From positions 24,357 to 88,356 of the forward strand of contig CACNCV010000004.1 in the NCBI GenBank assembly GCA_902619105.1: a stretch of DNA of 64,000 bases, given 5' to 3'. Shown in pieces: positions 46,828-56,276 of this stretch (positions are counted from its first letter, which is position 1; each line of letters starts with the position of its first letter). Source of the stretch: an uncultured Pelagibacteraceae bacterium. Its GTDB lineage: Bacteria > Pseudomonadota > Alphaproteobacteria > Pelagibacterales > AG-422-B15. Below the pieces are notes generated by a model. The model searched no databases. It was not told where the DNA came from and saw only the letters and a program-made list of their open reading frames with translations. The position numbers and the translations under genes are program-made.

Positions 46828-48129
46828 ATGAAAAATTTAGAAATAATAATACTTGCCGCTGGTAAAGGCACAAGAATGAAATCATGCAAACCCAAAATAT
46901 TTCATGAATTGGGCGGTAAGCAAATAATTGATTATGTGATCGATGCATCAATTAGATTGAAGCCAAAAAGAATTCATCTAGTTGTAAACAACCAAATTAA
47001 AAATAATTTTAAATCTAATAACAATTTAAATATTGTTATTCAAAAAAAACAGAGTGGTACTGGCGATGCAATAAAGTCTGCTATAAAAAGTCTTGAAAAA
47101 GACTCAGTCACTCTAGTTCTTTATGGTGACGTTCCTCTTATAAAACATAAAACAATTATCAAAGTTTCAAAAATTAAAACAAACACAGTTAACTTATTAT
47201 GTTTCAATAGAGAAGAAAGAAATAATTACGGTAAAGTTATATTAGGTACTGACGGTTTGATCAGTCAGGTGATTGAGCAAAAAGAGCTAAAGAAAAATGA
47301 AAATTACTATTTATGCAATTCAGGAATCTTTGCTATCAAGACAAAGCTATTAAGCTCTTTGTTACCTAAATTAAATAATAATAATAAGAAGAAAGAATTT
47401 TATTTAACTGATATATTTAATTTGGCATTTAAAAAAGGTGTAAAAGTCAATCCGATACAAACCGCAGAGTCAGAAGTTATGGGCGTAAATGATAAAAATG
47501 ATTTAGCGATGGCTGAAAAAGAAATCCAAAATGAATTGAGATCAAAGCATCTTACTGCAGGCGTGACCATGAGAGACCCTGATACTGTATATTTATCGAA
47601 AGATACTAAAATTGGAAAAGACGTTACAATTCATCCATTTGTTGTCATCGGCAAAAACGTCGTTATTGGTAACAATACTGAGATACACGCATTCAGTCAC
47701 ATAGAAGATTGTAAAATTGGGAAAGAAGTCAGTATTGGACCTTATGCAAGAATAAGGCCAGGCACAAAAATAAATGATAATGCTAAGGTCGGTAATTTTG
47801 TAGAGATCAAAAATTCAAAAATAGATAAGGGGTCAAAAGTTAATCACTTGTCATACATAGGTGACACAGAAATAGGTAAAAAAGTTAACGTGGGGGCTGG
47901 AACTATTACTTGCAATTACGATGGTGCTTCAAAATTTAAAACAGTTATCAAAGATAAAGCATTTATAGGCTCAAACTCATCTTTAGTAGCCCCGTTAATT
48001 GTAGGTAAGAATGCGTATATTGGTTCTGGTTCAACTATAACAAAACATGTAGTTGAGAACAGTCTTGCGGTTGAAAGATCATCTCAAAAGACAGTAAAAA
48101 ATTGGTCAAATAAAAAAGGGAAAAGGTAA
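46828..48129 (+). CDS. glmU: Bifunctional GlcNAc-1-P uridyltransferase / GlcN-1-P acetyltransferase
   Basis: Makes UDP-GlcNAc for peptidoglycan and lipid A. From ATG 46828 it has 433 residues: the N-terminal pyrophosphorylase domain starts EIIILAAGKGTRMKS and has QSGTGDAIKSA and YGDVPLI; the C-terminal left-handed beta-helix acetyltransferase begins near 245 and contains ARIRPGTKI, NFVEIKNS and GAGTITCNYDG. An ATG at 46795 would add 11 residues and is possible, but 46828 fits the family start. It overlaps glmS by one base. Confidence 0.94.
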   Translation: MKNLEIIILAAGKGTRMKSCKPKIFHELGGKQIIDYVIDASIRLKPKRIHLVVNNQIKNNFKSNNNLNIVIQKKQSGTGDAIKSAIKSLEKDSVTLVLYGDVPLIKHKTIIKVSKIKTNTVNLLCFNREERNNYGKVILGTDGLISQVIEQKELKKNENYYLCNSGIFAIKTKLLSSLLPKLNNNNKKKEFYLTDIFNLAFKKGVKVNPIQTAESEVMGVNDKNDLAMAEKEIQNELRSKHLTAGVTMRDPDTVYLSKDTKIGKDVTIHPFVVIGKNVVIGNNTEIHAFSHIEDCKIGKEVSIGPYARIRPGTKINDNAKVGNFVEIKNSKIDKGSKVNHLSYIGDTEIGKKVNVGAGTITCNYDGASKFKTVIKDKAFIGSNSSLVAPLIVGKNAYIGSGSTITKHVVENSLAVERSSQKTVKNWSNKKGKR

Positions 48130-49952
48130 TGTGCGGTATCATTGGTATAGCTTCTAAAGAGAATGTGTCTTCGAACATTATAAATGCATTAAGGAAATTA
48201 GAATATCGTGGTTACGATTCTGCTGGTATTGCAATAAACACTGCTAAGAAGATCAATCAAAGAAAAGTAAAAGGCAAGCTTGATAATTTGATTTACGCTC
48301 TTCAGAAAGATCAATTTGATGGCAATACGGGAATAGGTCATACTCGTTGGGCTACTCATGGGGAACCTTCTGATAAAAATGCGCACCCCCATTCATCAAC
48401 CACGGTATCACTTGTACATAATGGAATAATTGAAAATGCTGCAGAATTGAAAAAATTAAAGGAAGTAAAAGATTATTATTTTGAGTCAGATACTGACTCT
48501 GAGGTAATTACTGCGTTATTAACGTTTTATCTAAAGGAGGGTCTGAGCCATCTTGAGAGTGTTCAAAAGACAATTTCTTTTCTTAAGGGATCATACGCAC
48601 TAGCAATTATTTTTAGTGATAGTGAAGACACCATTTATGGAGCTAAAAATGGAAGTCCACTTGTTGCAGGTACAAATGGAGTTGGTAATTCAATAGGATC
48701 TGACTCGATTGCACTAAGCTCTGTTGCTAATAAAGTATGTTATCTGGAAGACGGGGATATAACAGTATTAAATAAAGAAAGCATAGAAATTTATAACCTG
48801 GAGGGTGAAAGAGCGAATAGAGAATTTATTGAAATAGGAATTAACGAGTCAGAAGTTTCAAAAGGTCCTTATAAACACTTTATGGAGAAAGAAATACATG
48901 AACACCCTCATGCAGTAGGTGAAACATTTCGACAATTTATAGATTACGATAAAGCTACAATCGCAATTTCAAATATTAATTTAAATTTTGACAAAATTTC
49001 AAAGATTTATCTGATTGCTTGTGGAACAGCATATTACTCATGTTTGGTTGGAAAATATTATTTTGAACAACATGCAAGGACGCCTGTTGAATGCGATATG
49101 GCATCAGAGTTTCGTTATCGTGATCCGGTAATTGATCCAGATGCATTATGTATATTTGTGTCTCAATCTGGTGAGACCGCCGATACTAAGGCCGCATTAG
49201 ATTATTGTAAAAAACAAAAAATTCAGACATTGAGTATTGTAAATGTAAAAAATAGCTCAATAGCTAGAGATAGTGATCACTGTATTTATACTAAAGCGGG
49301 AGCAGAAATAGGAGTTGCTTCAACAAAGGCATTTACAGCTCAACTTTCAGCACTTTTATCTCTGTCAATTCATTTAGCATCAGTAAAAAAATTCATTTCA
49401 ACTGAGGAAAATAAAAAATTATGCAAGGAGGTTATGCAAGCACCTCTATTGCTTGAACAAGCAATTGAGAGATCTTATTCACTAAAAGACACAGCAAAAG
49501 CAATTATAAATGCTAAGGGTGTAATGTATCTTGGCCGCGGTACTGCGTTTCCATTGGCATTGGAAGGAGCATTAAAGTTTAAAGAAATATCATATATTCA
49601 CGCAGAAGGATATCCTGCAGGTGAAATGAAACATGGTCCACTTGCTCTAATTGAGAAAGATTTGCCAGTTGTTTGTATTGTCCCACCGGGTCCACTTTTT
49701 CATAAATCAATTTCAAACATACAAGAAGTTATTGCTCGTGGAGGTAAAATATTAATGATAACAGACGATGAAACATTAGAGTCAAATTCTGAAAATATTT
49801 GGGAAGTTTTTCGTTTACCAAAATGTCCTAAATCAATTGAAGCAATCGTTTATTCAGTTCCCATTCATATGCTTGCCTATTACACGGCAGTTGAGCTTGG
49901 CAATGATGTCGATCAGCCAAGAAATCTTGCTAAGTCTGTTACCGTAGAATAA
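48129..49952 (+). CDS. glmS: Glutamine-fructose-6-phosphate aminotransferase
   Basis: Makes glucosamine-6-phosphate, the entry to UDP-GlcNAc. It has 607 residues: the N-terminal nucleophile Cys2 in MCGIIGIAS, a class II glutamine amidotransferase domain with IGHTRWATHG, then two SIS domains with IACGTAYYSCLVGKYYFE and FVSQSGETADT, and the C-terminal EISYIHAEGYPAGEMKHGP and AKSVTVE end. It directly follows glmU, giving a UDP-GlcNAc supply unit. I see no glmS ribozyme upstream; the genes overlap. Confidence 0.97.
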   Translation: MCGIIGIASKENVSSNIINALRKLEYRGYDSAGIAINTAKKINQRKVKGKLDNLIYALQKDQFDGNTGIGHTRWATHGEPSDKNAHPHSSTTVSLVHNGIIENAAELKKLKEVKDYYFESDTDSEVITALLTFYLKEGLSHLESVQKTISFLKGSYALAIIFSDSEDTIYGAKNGSPLVAGTNGVGNSIGSDSIALSSVANKVCYLEDGDITVLNKESIEIYNLEGERANREFIEIGINESEVSKGPYKHFMEKEIHEHPHAVGETFRQFIDYDKATIAISNINLNFDKISKIYLIACGTAYYSCLVGKYYFEQHARTPVECDMASEFRYRDPVIDPDALCIFVSQSGETADTKAALDYCKKQKIQTLSIVNVKNSSIARDSDHCIYTKAGAEIGVASTKAFTAQLSALLSLSIHLASVKKFISTEENKKLCKEVMQAPLLLEQAIERSYSLKDTAKAIINAKGVMYLGRGTAFPLALEGALKFKEISYIHAEGYPAGEMKHGPLALIEKDLPVVCIVPPGPLFHKSISNIQEVIARGGKILMITDDETLESNSENIWEVFRLPKCPKSIEAIVYSVPIHMLAYYTAVELGNDVDQPRNLAKSVTVE

Positions 49953-49956
49953 TTTA

Positions 49957-49986
49957 TTGACACAAAAACTGACAACGTATTATCTT
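49957..49986 (+). promoter_or_regulatory. Promoter giving a probable leaderless transcript of the dehalogenase-like gene
   Basis: TTGACA (49957-49962) is followed after 18 bases by TATCTT (49981-49986), or after 17 by TTATCT. Only 7 bases separate it from the ATG at 49994, predicting a transcript start at or next to the ATG. The bases before the ATG (TGTTTAA) carry no Shine-Dalgarno. Confidence 0.6.
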
Positions 49987-49993
49987 TGTTTAA

Positions 49994-51064
49994 ATGTTGT
50001 CAAAAATAAGCACTCTTATTTTTTTATTTTTTTTTAATGCAATAAGTTTCATTCAAGCATACGAAGTATCACCAGGTATTTTGAGAACGCCTGACACACA
50101 ATTTGAAAATCTAGAAGATTATCCGTTTGATCCAAATTATATTGAAATTGACGGTTTAAGAATTCATTACCTCGACGAAGGGCCTAAAGACGGTGATCCA
50201 ATTTTGCTTCTTCATGGCTTGCCGACTTGGAGTTATCTATTTCGAACAATGATACCGGTTTTAACTGACGCAGGTCATAGAGTTATTGTTCCTGACTTAG
50301 TAGGATTTGGAAAGTCAGATAAATTTATTTCTAAACATGATTACAGTTATGAGTTTCATATCAACACTATGAAGGCGTTGGTTGGGCAACTTGATTTAAG
50401 AGAAGCCACATTCTTTGGACAAGATTGGGGAGGCATGATCGGACTTAGGGTTGTAGCTGAGATGCCTGATCGTTTTGCAAGAGTTGTTGTGTCAAATACA
50501 GGCATGGCTGCTAGAGATGGAATAACGGCATGGTTATTTGAAAATTTCGTAAAGTTTATGGTCTGGTGGAATGGAGAGGTCACTTTTGAGGAACTTAAGA
50601 CAGCCGCCGATAAAGCACTAATGTTGGAAGAGCCATCACCACTTGAAGGTATGAGAATGTTTTCAAAATGGATTGCACACTCGTATTACTCGGATGATAT
50701 GGATGTATCAGGAATTATTTCTACCTTTGGGCGTTTAGAGTTATCTGATGAACAAATCAGAGCTTATGAGGCTCCGTATCCTTCAGGTCAATATAAAGCA
50801 GGAGCTCATGTCATGGCTTATTTTATACCAACACAATTATCCGAGAATGAGAAATACTGGAAAGATGTCTATGAAAAATGGGATAAACCTTTTCTTGTGG
50901 CGTTTGGAGGTAATGAACGGATAACAATAACTATGAAGGAAGATTTTTTGACTAGGATACCGAACCCAACTGTTGTTACTTTGGAAGGAGTTGGACATTT
51001 CTGCCAAGAAGAGGCCGGTCCTAAACTAGCAAACTTAATAAATGATTTTATTCTAAAAAACTAG
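49994..51064 (+). CDS. Exported haloalkane-dehalogenase-like alpha/beta-hydrolase (HLD-I)
   Basis: 356 residues. A signal peptide (cleavage after about FIQA, residue 22) is followed by sequence very like the DhlA group: LRTPDTQFENLEDYPFDPNY, LLHGLPTWSYLFR, the nucleophile and halide Trp in FGQDWGG (Asp144, Trp145), and the histidine in GVGHFCQEE (His335). At the position of the catalytic Asp of DhlA there is Glu309 (FGGNERI). The triad is therefore Asp-Glu-His if the alignment is right. An epoxide hydrolase or other esterase is an alternative. Periplasmic location is unusual for the family. It has its own promoter. Confidence 0.82.
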   Translation: MLSKISTLIFLFFFNAISFIQAYEVSPGILRTPDTQFENLEDYPFDPNYIEIDGLRIHYLDEGPKDGDPILLLHGLPTWSYLFRTMIPVLTDAGHRVIVPDLVGFGKSDKFISKHDYSYEFHINTMKALVGQLDLREATFFGQDWGGMIGLRVVAEMPDRFARVVVSNTGMAARDGITAWLFENFVKFMVWWNGEVTFEELKTAADKALMLEEPSPLEGMRMFSKWIAHSYYSDDMDVSGIISTFGRLELSDEQIRAYEAPYPSGQYKAGAHVMAYFIPTQLSENEKYWKDVYEKWDKPFLVAFGGNERITITMKEDFLTRIPNPTVVTLEGVGHFCQEEAGPKLANLINDFILKN

Positions 51065-51118
51065 AAAATATAAAATTTATACCTATTATAAATTAAACTT
51101 TTATTTAAAATTAAACGT

Positions 51119-51799
51119 ATGACAGTAACTTTAAGATCAGATGGAGATGTTTCAATCATTCAAATGGATGATGGAAAAGTTAATGTATTCTCTCCTGATA
51201 TGATAAAAAATTTTAGTGAAATATTAGATCAAGTCCCAACTGATAAAGGGTCTGTTTTAATAGCGGGTCGAGAAGGGATGTTTTCTGCTGGGTTTGATTT
51301 AAAAGTTATGATGTCAAGTCCAGAAAATGCAGCTGATATGGTTAAAAGTGGTTTTAACTTATTATTAAAAATCTTTACTTTTCCAAGACCGATTGTTGCG
51401 GCTTGCAGCGGACATGCAATCGCGCTTGGCGCTTTTTTACTTTGTAGTTGTGATCACCGTATAGGAATTAAAGGTGACTTTAAAATTGGAGCCAATGAAT
51501 TAAGAAATAATATGATTATTCCAACACCAATACTTGAACTTGCAAAATTTAAATTGACAAAACCGCACAAGCAGAGAGCGCTATTAAATGCGGAAATGTA
51601 TTCAATAGAAGATGCTATTGCTCCAGGTTATTTAGATGAAGTAACTGAACATGAAAAGTTAATGGAGCTTGCATTGGCTAAGGCAAAAGATTTAGCAACA
51701 CTCGCTCATCCACAATATCAGCAAACCAAAAAACTCGATCAGGAAGATGTAGCGGCAAAAATAAGTGCTGGGATAGATACCTTAGGATCAATAAACTAA
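51119..51799 (+). CDS. Crotonase/enoyl-CoA hydratase family protein
   Basis: A 226-residue crotonase-fold protein. The oxyanion-hole segments SAGFDLKVM and ACSGHAIALGAFLL are clear. The position of the first catalytic Glu of enoyl-CoA hydratase is in GANELRNNM. Hydratase, isomerase and hydrolase members share this fold, so the reaction is not fixed. It is short for the family (about 255-260), lacking part of the C-terminal helix. It is preceded by an AT-rich 54-base gap and no Shine-Dalgarno. Confidence 0.83.
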   Translation: MTVTLRSDGDVSIIQMDDGKVNVFSPDMIKNFSEILDQVPTDKGSVLIAGREGMFSAGFDLKVMMSSPENAADMVKSGFNLLLKIFTFPRPIVAACSGHAIALGAFLLCSCDHRIGIKGDFKIGANELRNNMIIPTPILELAKFKLTKPHKQRALLNAEMYSIEDAIAPGYLDEVTEHEKLMELALAKAKDLATLAHPQYQQTKKLDQEDVAAKISAGIDTLGSIN

Positions 51800-51839
51800 G
51801 TAAAATCAATGTATTTTACTGAAACTCTAGTATTTTACT
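51799..51839 (+). repeat. Repeated GTATTTTACT elements before the DAHP synthase gene
   Basis: AGTAAAAT (51799-51806) and ATTTTACT (51813-51820) form an 8-bp inverted repeat with a 6-base loop. GTATTTTACT recurs exactly at 51811-51820 and 51830-51839, a 19-base spacing or about two helical turns. It lies in the 83-base gap upstream of the class II DAHP synthase gene. A regulator-binding array is possible; a terminator is unlikely because the stem is all A/T-rich and no T-run follows. Confidence 0.35.
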
Positions 51840-51882
51840 TTATTTAGTACTATAAAGCCCGCAAAACGAATATTTAAAAAAT

Positions 51883-53262
51883 ATGAAGAAATGGTCTGTT
51901 AACAGTTGGAGAAATTACGAGGCTAAGCATTTGCCAGAGTATCCAGATGTAAAGAAATTAGAAAAAACTGAGGATCAGTTAAGATCTTACCCGCCGCTTG
52001 TTTTTGCAGGTGAAGCAAGAGATTTGAAAAGGAATCTTGCTAAAGTTTCAGAGGGTAAAGCATTTTTACTGCAAGGTGGTGATTGTGCGGAAAGTTTTGA
52101 TGATTTCAATGCAGATTATATAAGAGATACATTTAAAGTATTATTGCAAATGTCAGTCACATTAACTGCTGCAGGTAATTGCCCTGTCGTAAAAGTTGGA
52201 AGAATGGCAGGTCAATTTGCAAAACCTCGAAGTGCACCGAAAGAAGAAATAGATGGCGTTGAGTTAGATAGTTATAAGGGCGACATTATAAATGATATGG
52301 ATTTTACTGAGGATGCGAGAGTTCCTGATCCTGATCGTATGATCAGAGCATATACCCAATCAGCTGCTACTCTTAATTTATTGAGAGCTTTTGCTAAAGG
52401 TGGATTTTCAGATTTAAATAAAGTTCATCAATGGAATATGGGATTTGTAGATGAAAGTTCTCAAGGAAAGAAATTTAGAGAACTAGCAAATAAAATTTCG
52501 GACACACTATCTTTTATGGAAGCTATTGGAATTTCTTCAAGAAACACAAAACGTCTAAGAAGTGTTGACTTCTTTACAAGTCACGAGGCTTTATTGCTTC
52601 CTTATGAAGAATGTCTGACGCGACTAGATAGTACATCAGGTGAGGTTTATGACACATCAGCCCACATGGTTTGGATTGGTGATCGTACCAGACAGCCTGA
52701 CGGAGCACATGTAGAATTTTGCAGAGGAATTAAAAATCCAATTGGAATTAAATGTGGACCATCTTTAGATCCTGAGGAATTGAAAAAGCTTCTTGATATT
52801 TTGAACCCTGAGAATGAGGCTGGAAAAATTACATTAATTTGTCGATTTGGTTCTGAGACTATAAATGAAAAGTTACCTAAGCTTATACAACCGTTTTTAA
52901 ATTCAGATCACAATTTAGTTTGGTCTTGTGATCCAATGCACGGTAACACCATGAAAGCTAATTCAGGCTTTAAAACGAGGCCATTTGAAAGTGTTCTTAA
53001 AGAAGTTGAGACATTTTTTGATATTCATCATCAAATGGGAACGTACCCAGGTGGAGTACATTTAGAAATGACAGGTCAAAATGTAACTGAATGTATTGGT
53101 GGCGCTCAAGCCATTAAGGATGAAGATCTTTCAGCTAGATATCATACCCATTGTGACCCAAGGCTGAATGCAAATCAAGCACTTGAACTTGCATTTTTAA
53201 TATCTGACAAGCTCAGAGAGTCCCAAGAACCACATAATTCAAAAATTACGATTGCTAAGTAA
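51883..53262 (+). CDS. Class II 3-deoxy-7-phosphoheptulonate synthase (DAHP synthase)
   Basis: First step of the shikimate pathway, condensing phosphoenolpyruvate with erythrose-4-phosphate. It is the class II (plant-like) type: 459 residues with [62 protein letters not shown], the DPMHGNTMK motif and the C-terminal [11 protein letters not shown] with [11 protein letters not shown]. Class II enzymes often have no ACT domain, as here. TATAAA at 51851-51856 could be a -10, but no good -35 fits it. Confidence 0.96.
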   Translation: MKKWSVNSWRNYEAKHLPEYPDVKKLEKTEDQLRSYPPLVFAGEARDLKRNLAKVSEGKAFLLQGGDCAESFDDFNADYIRDTFKVLLQMSVTLTAAGNCPVVKVGRMAGQFAKPRSAPKEEIDGVELDSYKGDIINDMDFTEDARVPDPDRMIRAYTQSAATLNLLRAFAKGGFSDLNKVHQWNMGFVDESSQGKKFRELANKISDTLSFMEAIGISSRNTKRLRSVDFFTSHEALLLPYEECLTRLDSTSGEVYDTSAHMVWIGDRTRQPDGAHVEFCRGIKNPIGIKCGPSLDPEELKKLLDILNPENEAGKITLICRFGSETINEKLPKLIQPFLNSDHNLVWSCDPMHGNTMKANSGFKTRPFESVLKEVETFFDIHHQMGTYPGGVHLEMTGQNVTECIGGAQAIKDEDLSARYHTHCDPRLNANQALELAFLISDKLRESQEPHNSKITIAK

Positions 53263-53287
53263 TTGCGACTAAATTATTTAGTTGTAA
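53263..53287. repeat. Imperfect dyad upstream of nadE
   Basis: ACTAAAT-T-ATTTAGT (53268-53282) is a perfect 7-1-7 palindrome that extends imperfectly on both sides (10 of 12 matched positions). It lies in the 35-base gap between the DAHP synthase gene and nadE. It might be an operator or a weak hairpin. AT-rich palindromes of this size occur by chance, so this is weak. Confidence 0.2.
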
Positions 53288-53297
53288 GATCAGTCAA

Positions 53298-54947
53298 ATG
53301 ACAGAAAAAACCTCCATATTAATTGTTCAGTCCAACCCACAAGTGGGAAATATTGACAAAAATAAACAAATTGTGATTGATCATATTGAAAACAACAAAT
53401 CTGATCTCATAATTTTCTCTGAATTAATGCTTACAGGTTACCCGCCAGAAGATTTGGTTTTAAAACCAGCTTTTATGGAAAAAGTTAACAATGCAATTTC
53501 AGGTATTTTGAATTCTTCTAAAAATAGTAATTCAACAATAATTATAGGCACTCCTTTTATGGAAGAGAGCAAACTGTTCAATACAGCTCTTGTAATTAAT
53601 AAGGGTAAGATCTTACATAAACATCATAAAATGGCTTTGCCAAACTATGGGGTATTTGATGAAAAAAGAATTTTCTCAAATGGAGAGCAAGTCAGCATAA
53701 TCGAATTTAATGGAATTAAATTAGGTCTATTTATTTGTGAGGACATATGGGTGAACGATACAATTGCTGAGATAGATAAAAATGAAATTGATTTGGCGGT
53801 ATCATTAAACGCATCCCCATTTGATATAAATAAAATTGAGGAAAGAGAAAAGAAGGCACTCAGTTTTGCAAATTCTATTGATGCTCCTTTGATTTATGTA
53901 AATCAAGTTGGAGGTCAAGATGAGATTGTTTTCGACGGATCTTCCTTCTTATGTGATCAAAAAAAGGTAATTTCTAGATTTAAATACTGCGTTGAAGAAA
54001 GCAGGAAATATACATTCAACCTCAACACTAAAACTTTTGATATTGAAGAAGAGGCGCCTCTCGGTAGTGACAAGCACGATATTGTCTATTCCAATCTTAT
54101 GCTTGGGCTAAGAGACTATGTTGAAAAAAATAAATTTCCAGGAGTTGTCATTGGCATTTCAGGAGGCATAGACAGTGCATTTAGCGCGGTTGTCGCAACC
54201 GATGCATTAGGACCTGAAAGAGTAAAAGGCATTTTAATGCCATCTCAGTTTACAAGCGAGGAAAGTAATGAGGATGCAAATCAGCTAGGCAAAAAATTAG
54301 GTATCGAGTTAATAAGTGTTTCTATAAAAGATATCGTGAATTCATACGATAGCACTCTTTCAAATTTATTTGCGGGTAAAGAAAAAGATATTACTGAAGA
54401 AAATATTCAATCAAGAACCAGAGGTGCAATATTGATGGCCTATTCAAACAAGTTTGGCCATATGGTAGTTACTAATGGCAATAAATCAGAAGTCTCAGTT
54501 GGATATTCAACTTTATACGGAGATATGTGTGGGGGGTTTTCAGTAGTCAAGGATATTTATAAATCTGATCTATATAAACTTTCCGAATGGAGAAACGAAA
54601 ATCTTCCATCATTTTCAGCAATTAAAGCAAAGGAAGTTATTCCTAAAAATATTATAACAAAAGAGCCCACTGCTGAACTTAAAGAGGATCAGAAAGATAG
54701 CGACTCACTACCGCCCTATGATGTCTTAGATAAAATTTTGTACTTACTTGTTGAAAAAGAAAGTTCAATTAACGAGATTATTTCGAAAGGTTATGAGCCA
54801 AGCTTGGTTACAAAAGTTCAGAATTTACTTTATAATTCTGAATATAAAAGGCGACAAGCTGCTCCGGGTGTAAAAATTTCAGAGAGAAATTTTGGGTATG
54901 ACAGACGATACCCAATAACAAATGCATTCAGAGATAAGGAAAAATAG
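53298..54947 (+). CDS. nadE: Glutamine-dependent NAD+ synthetase
   Basis: Final step of NAD synthesis. It has 549 residues in two domains: an N-terminal nitrilase-type glutaminase with the triad in IFSELMLTGYPPEDL (Glu), KHHKMALPNYGVFDE (Lys) and LGLFICEDIW (Cys), and a C-terminal ATP-pyrophosphatase domain with GISGGIDSAFSA and NGNKSEVSVGYSTLYGD. It therefore can use glutamine as nitrogen donor. gltX begins at the next base. There is no Shine-Dalgarno before its ATG. Confidence 0.96.
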   Translation: MTEKTSILIVQSNPQVGNIDKNKQIVIDHIENNKSDLIIFSELMLTGYPPEDLVLKPAFMEKVNNAISGILNSSKNSNSTIIIGTPFMEESKLFNTALVINKGKILHKHHKMALPNYGVFDEKRIFSNGEQVSIIEFNGIKLGLFICEDIWVNDTIAEIDKNEIDLAVSLNASPFDINKIEEREKKALSFANSIDAPLIYVNQVGGQDEIVFDGSSFLCDQKKVISRFKYCVEESRKYTFNLNTKTFDIEEEAPLGSDKHDIVYSNLMLGLRDYVEKNKFPGVVIGISGGIDSAFSAVVATDALGPERVKGILMPSQFTSEESNEDANQLGKKLGIELISVSIKDIVNSYDSTLSNLFAGKEKDITEENIQSRTRGAILMAYSNKFGHMVVTNGNKSEVSVGYSTLYGDMCGGFSVVKDIYKSDLYKLSEWRNENLPSFSAIKAKEVIPKNIITKEPTAELKEDQKDSDSLPPYDVLDKILYLLVEKESSINEIISKGYEPSLVTKVQNLLYNSEYKRRQAAPGVKISERNFGYDRRYPITNAFRDKEK

Positions 54948-56276
54948 ATGACAACGATAACAAGATTTGCGCCTAGTCCAACAGGATTATTGCACTTGGG
55001 CAATATCAGAACAGCCCTCATAAATTGGTTGTATGCTAAAAATAGTGGTGGAAAATTTATTCTTCGAATTGATGATACCGATCAAGAGAGGTCAAAAGAT
55101 GAATACATTTCTCAAATAAAATATGATTTGGAGTGGCTGGGAATAGACTACGACGAGACTTTTAATCAATCTTCTAGATTTGAAAGATATAAAGAACAAT
55201 TCGAAAAATTAAAATCTGATGGCAGGATATATGCTTGCTATGAAACTCCTGAAGAACTTGAGAGAAAAAGAAAGCTTCAGATGGCTGCCGGTGGAAAGCA
55301 AGTGTACGACCGTTCTGCATTAAAATTAACGGAGCAACAAATAAAAGATTATGAGAATGATGGAAGAAAACCTCATTGGCGATTTCTTCTTCAAACAGAA
55401 CGCATGAAATGGAATGATTTGTTAAAGGGTGAAATTGATATTGATTTGACAAGCTTATCAGATCCAGTTTTATTTCGAGAAGATGGTGTTCCACTTTATA
55501 CATTCAGTTCTGCTGTAGATGATATTGATTACAACATTACTAATGTAATTAGAGGGGATGATCACACTAGCAATACCGCTGTACAAATTGAAATCATAAA
55601 TGCATTGGATGAAAATAAAATTTCATTTGCACATCATGCCCTTTTAAAGGCATCTACAGGAGACAAACTATCAAAAAGAGACAATGTAATATCAATCGAT
55701 AGCTTCAGAAAAGATAATATTGAGCCCATCTCAATTCTCAGCTTACTAGCAACGATTGGAACTTCAAATTCAATTGAACTAAAGAGAGGGATAAAACAAA
55801 TCATTGACGAATTTAAACTTGAGACAATTTCAACATCACCAGGACGCATTGAAATTGACGTCCTAAAGGCACTTAACAAAAAACAAGTACAAAAATTTGA
55901 TTATGAGGAAATTCAATCAAGACTTACTGAGATTGATGAAAATGTTGATAAAAAGTTTTGGGACACCATAAAAGGTAATTTGGAAACTGTTGAAGAAATA
56001 TCTTCTTGGACTGACATTGTATTTAACAGCAAGCCTGCTGAGTCTGATGATAAAGATTACATAAAATTAGCATTGGAGTTAATGCCAGAGGAACCTTGGG
56101 ATGATGATACTTGGACCACATGGACGAATGCCATAAAAGAAAAAACAGGACGCAAAGGCAAAGAATTGTTTCTTCCATTGCGAGTAGCATTCACAGGACT
56201 GACACATGGTCCAGAAATGAAGCTTCTCATACAACTAATTGGTAGAGATAAAATTGTTGAGAGGATTCAGACTTAA
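54948..56276 (+). CDS. gltX: Glutamyl-tRNA synthetase, GltX2-like
   Basis: A class I synthetase of 442 residues. It has RFAPSPTGLLHLGNIRTALINW (HIGH motif HLGN), FILRIDDTDQERS, CYETPEELERKRK, the RGDDHTSNT motif and KLSKRDN (KMSKS). HLGN in place of HIGG and the CYETPEEL block are features of the second alphaproteobacterial GluRS group. In bacteria with two GluRS, one charges tRNA-Gln with Glu for later amidation. Which tRNA this one charges cannot be read. A Shine-Dalgarno (AAGGA) overlaps the nadE end. Confidence 0.93.
   Translation: MTTITRFAPSPTGLLHLGNIRTALINWLYAKNSGGKFILRIDDTDQERSKDEYISQIKYDLEWLGIDYDETFNQSSRFERYKEQFEKLKSDGRIYACYETPEELERKRKLQMAAGGKQVYDRSALKLTEQQIKDYENDGRKPHWRFLLQTERMKWNDLLKGEIDIDLTSLSDPVLFREDGVPLYTFSSAVDDIDYNITNVIRGDDHTSNTAVQIEIINALDENKISFAHHALLKASTGDKLSKRDNVISIDSFRKDNIEPISILSLLATIGTSNSIELKRGIKQIIDEFKLETISTSPGRIEIDVLKALNKKQVQKFDYEEIQSRLTEIDENVDKKFWDTIKGNLETVEEISSWTDIVFNSKPAESDDKDYIKLALELMPEEPWDDDTWTTWTNAIKEKTGRKGKELFLPLRVAFTGLTHGPEMKLLIQLIGRDKIVERIQT

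Noticed and set aside
48129..48135. glmS ribozyme upstream of glmS
   Set aside because: glmU and glmS overlap by one base, leaving no leader in which a ribozyme could lie.
51799..51820. Inverted repeat after the crotonase gene as an intrinsic terminator
   Set aside because: The stem is mostly A/T and no T-run follows; an operator or chance repeat fits better.
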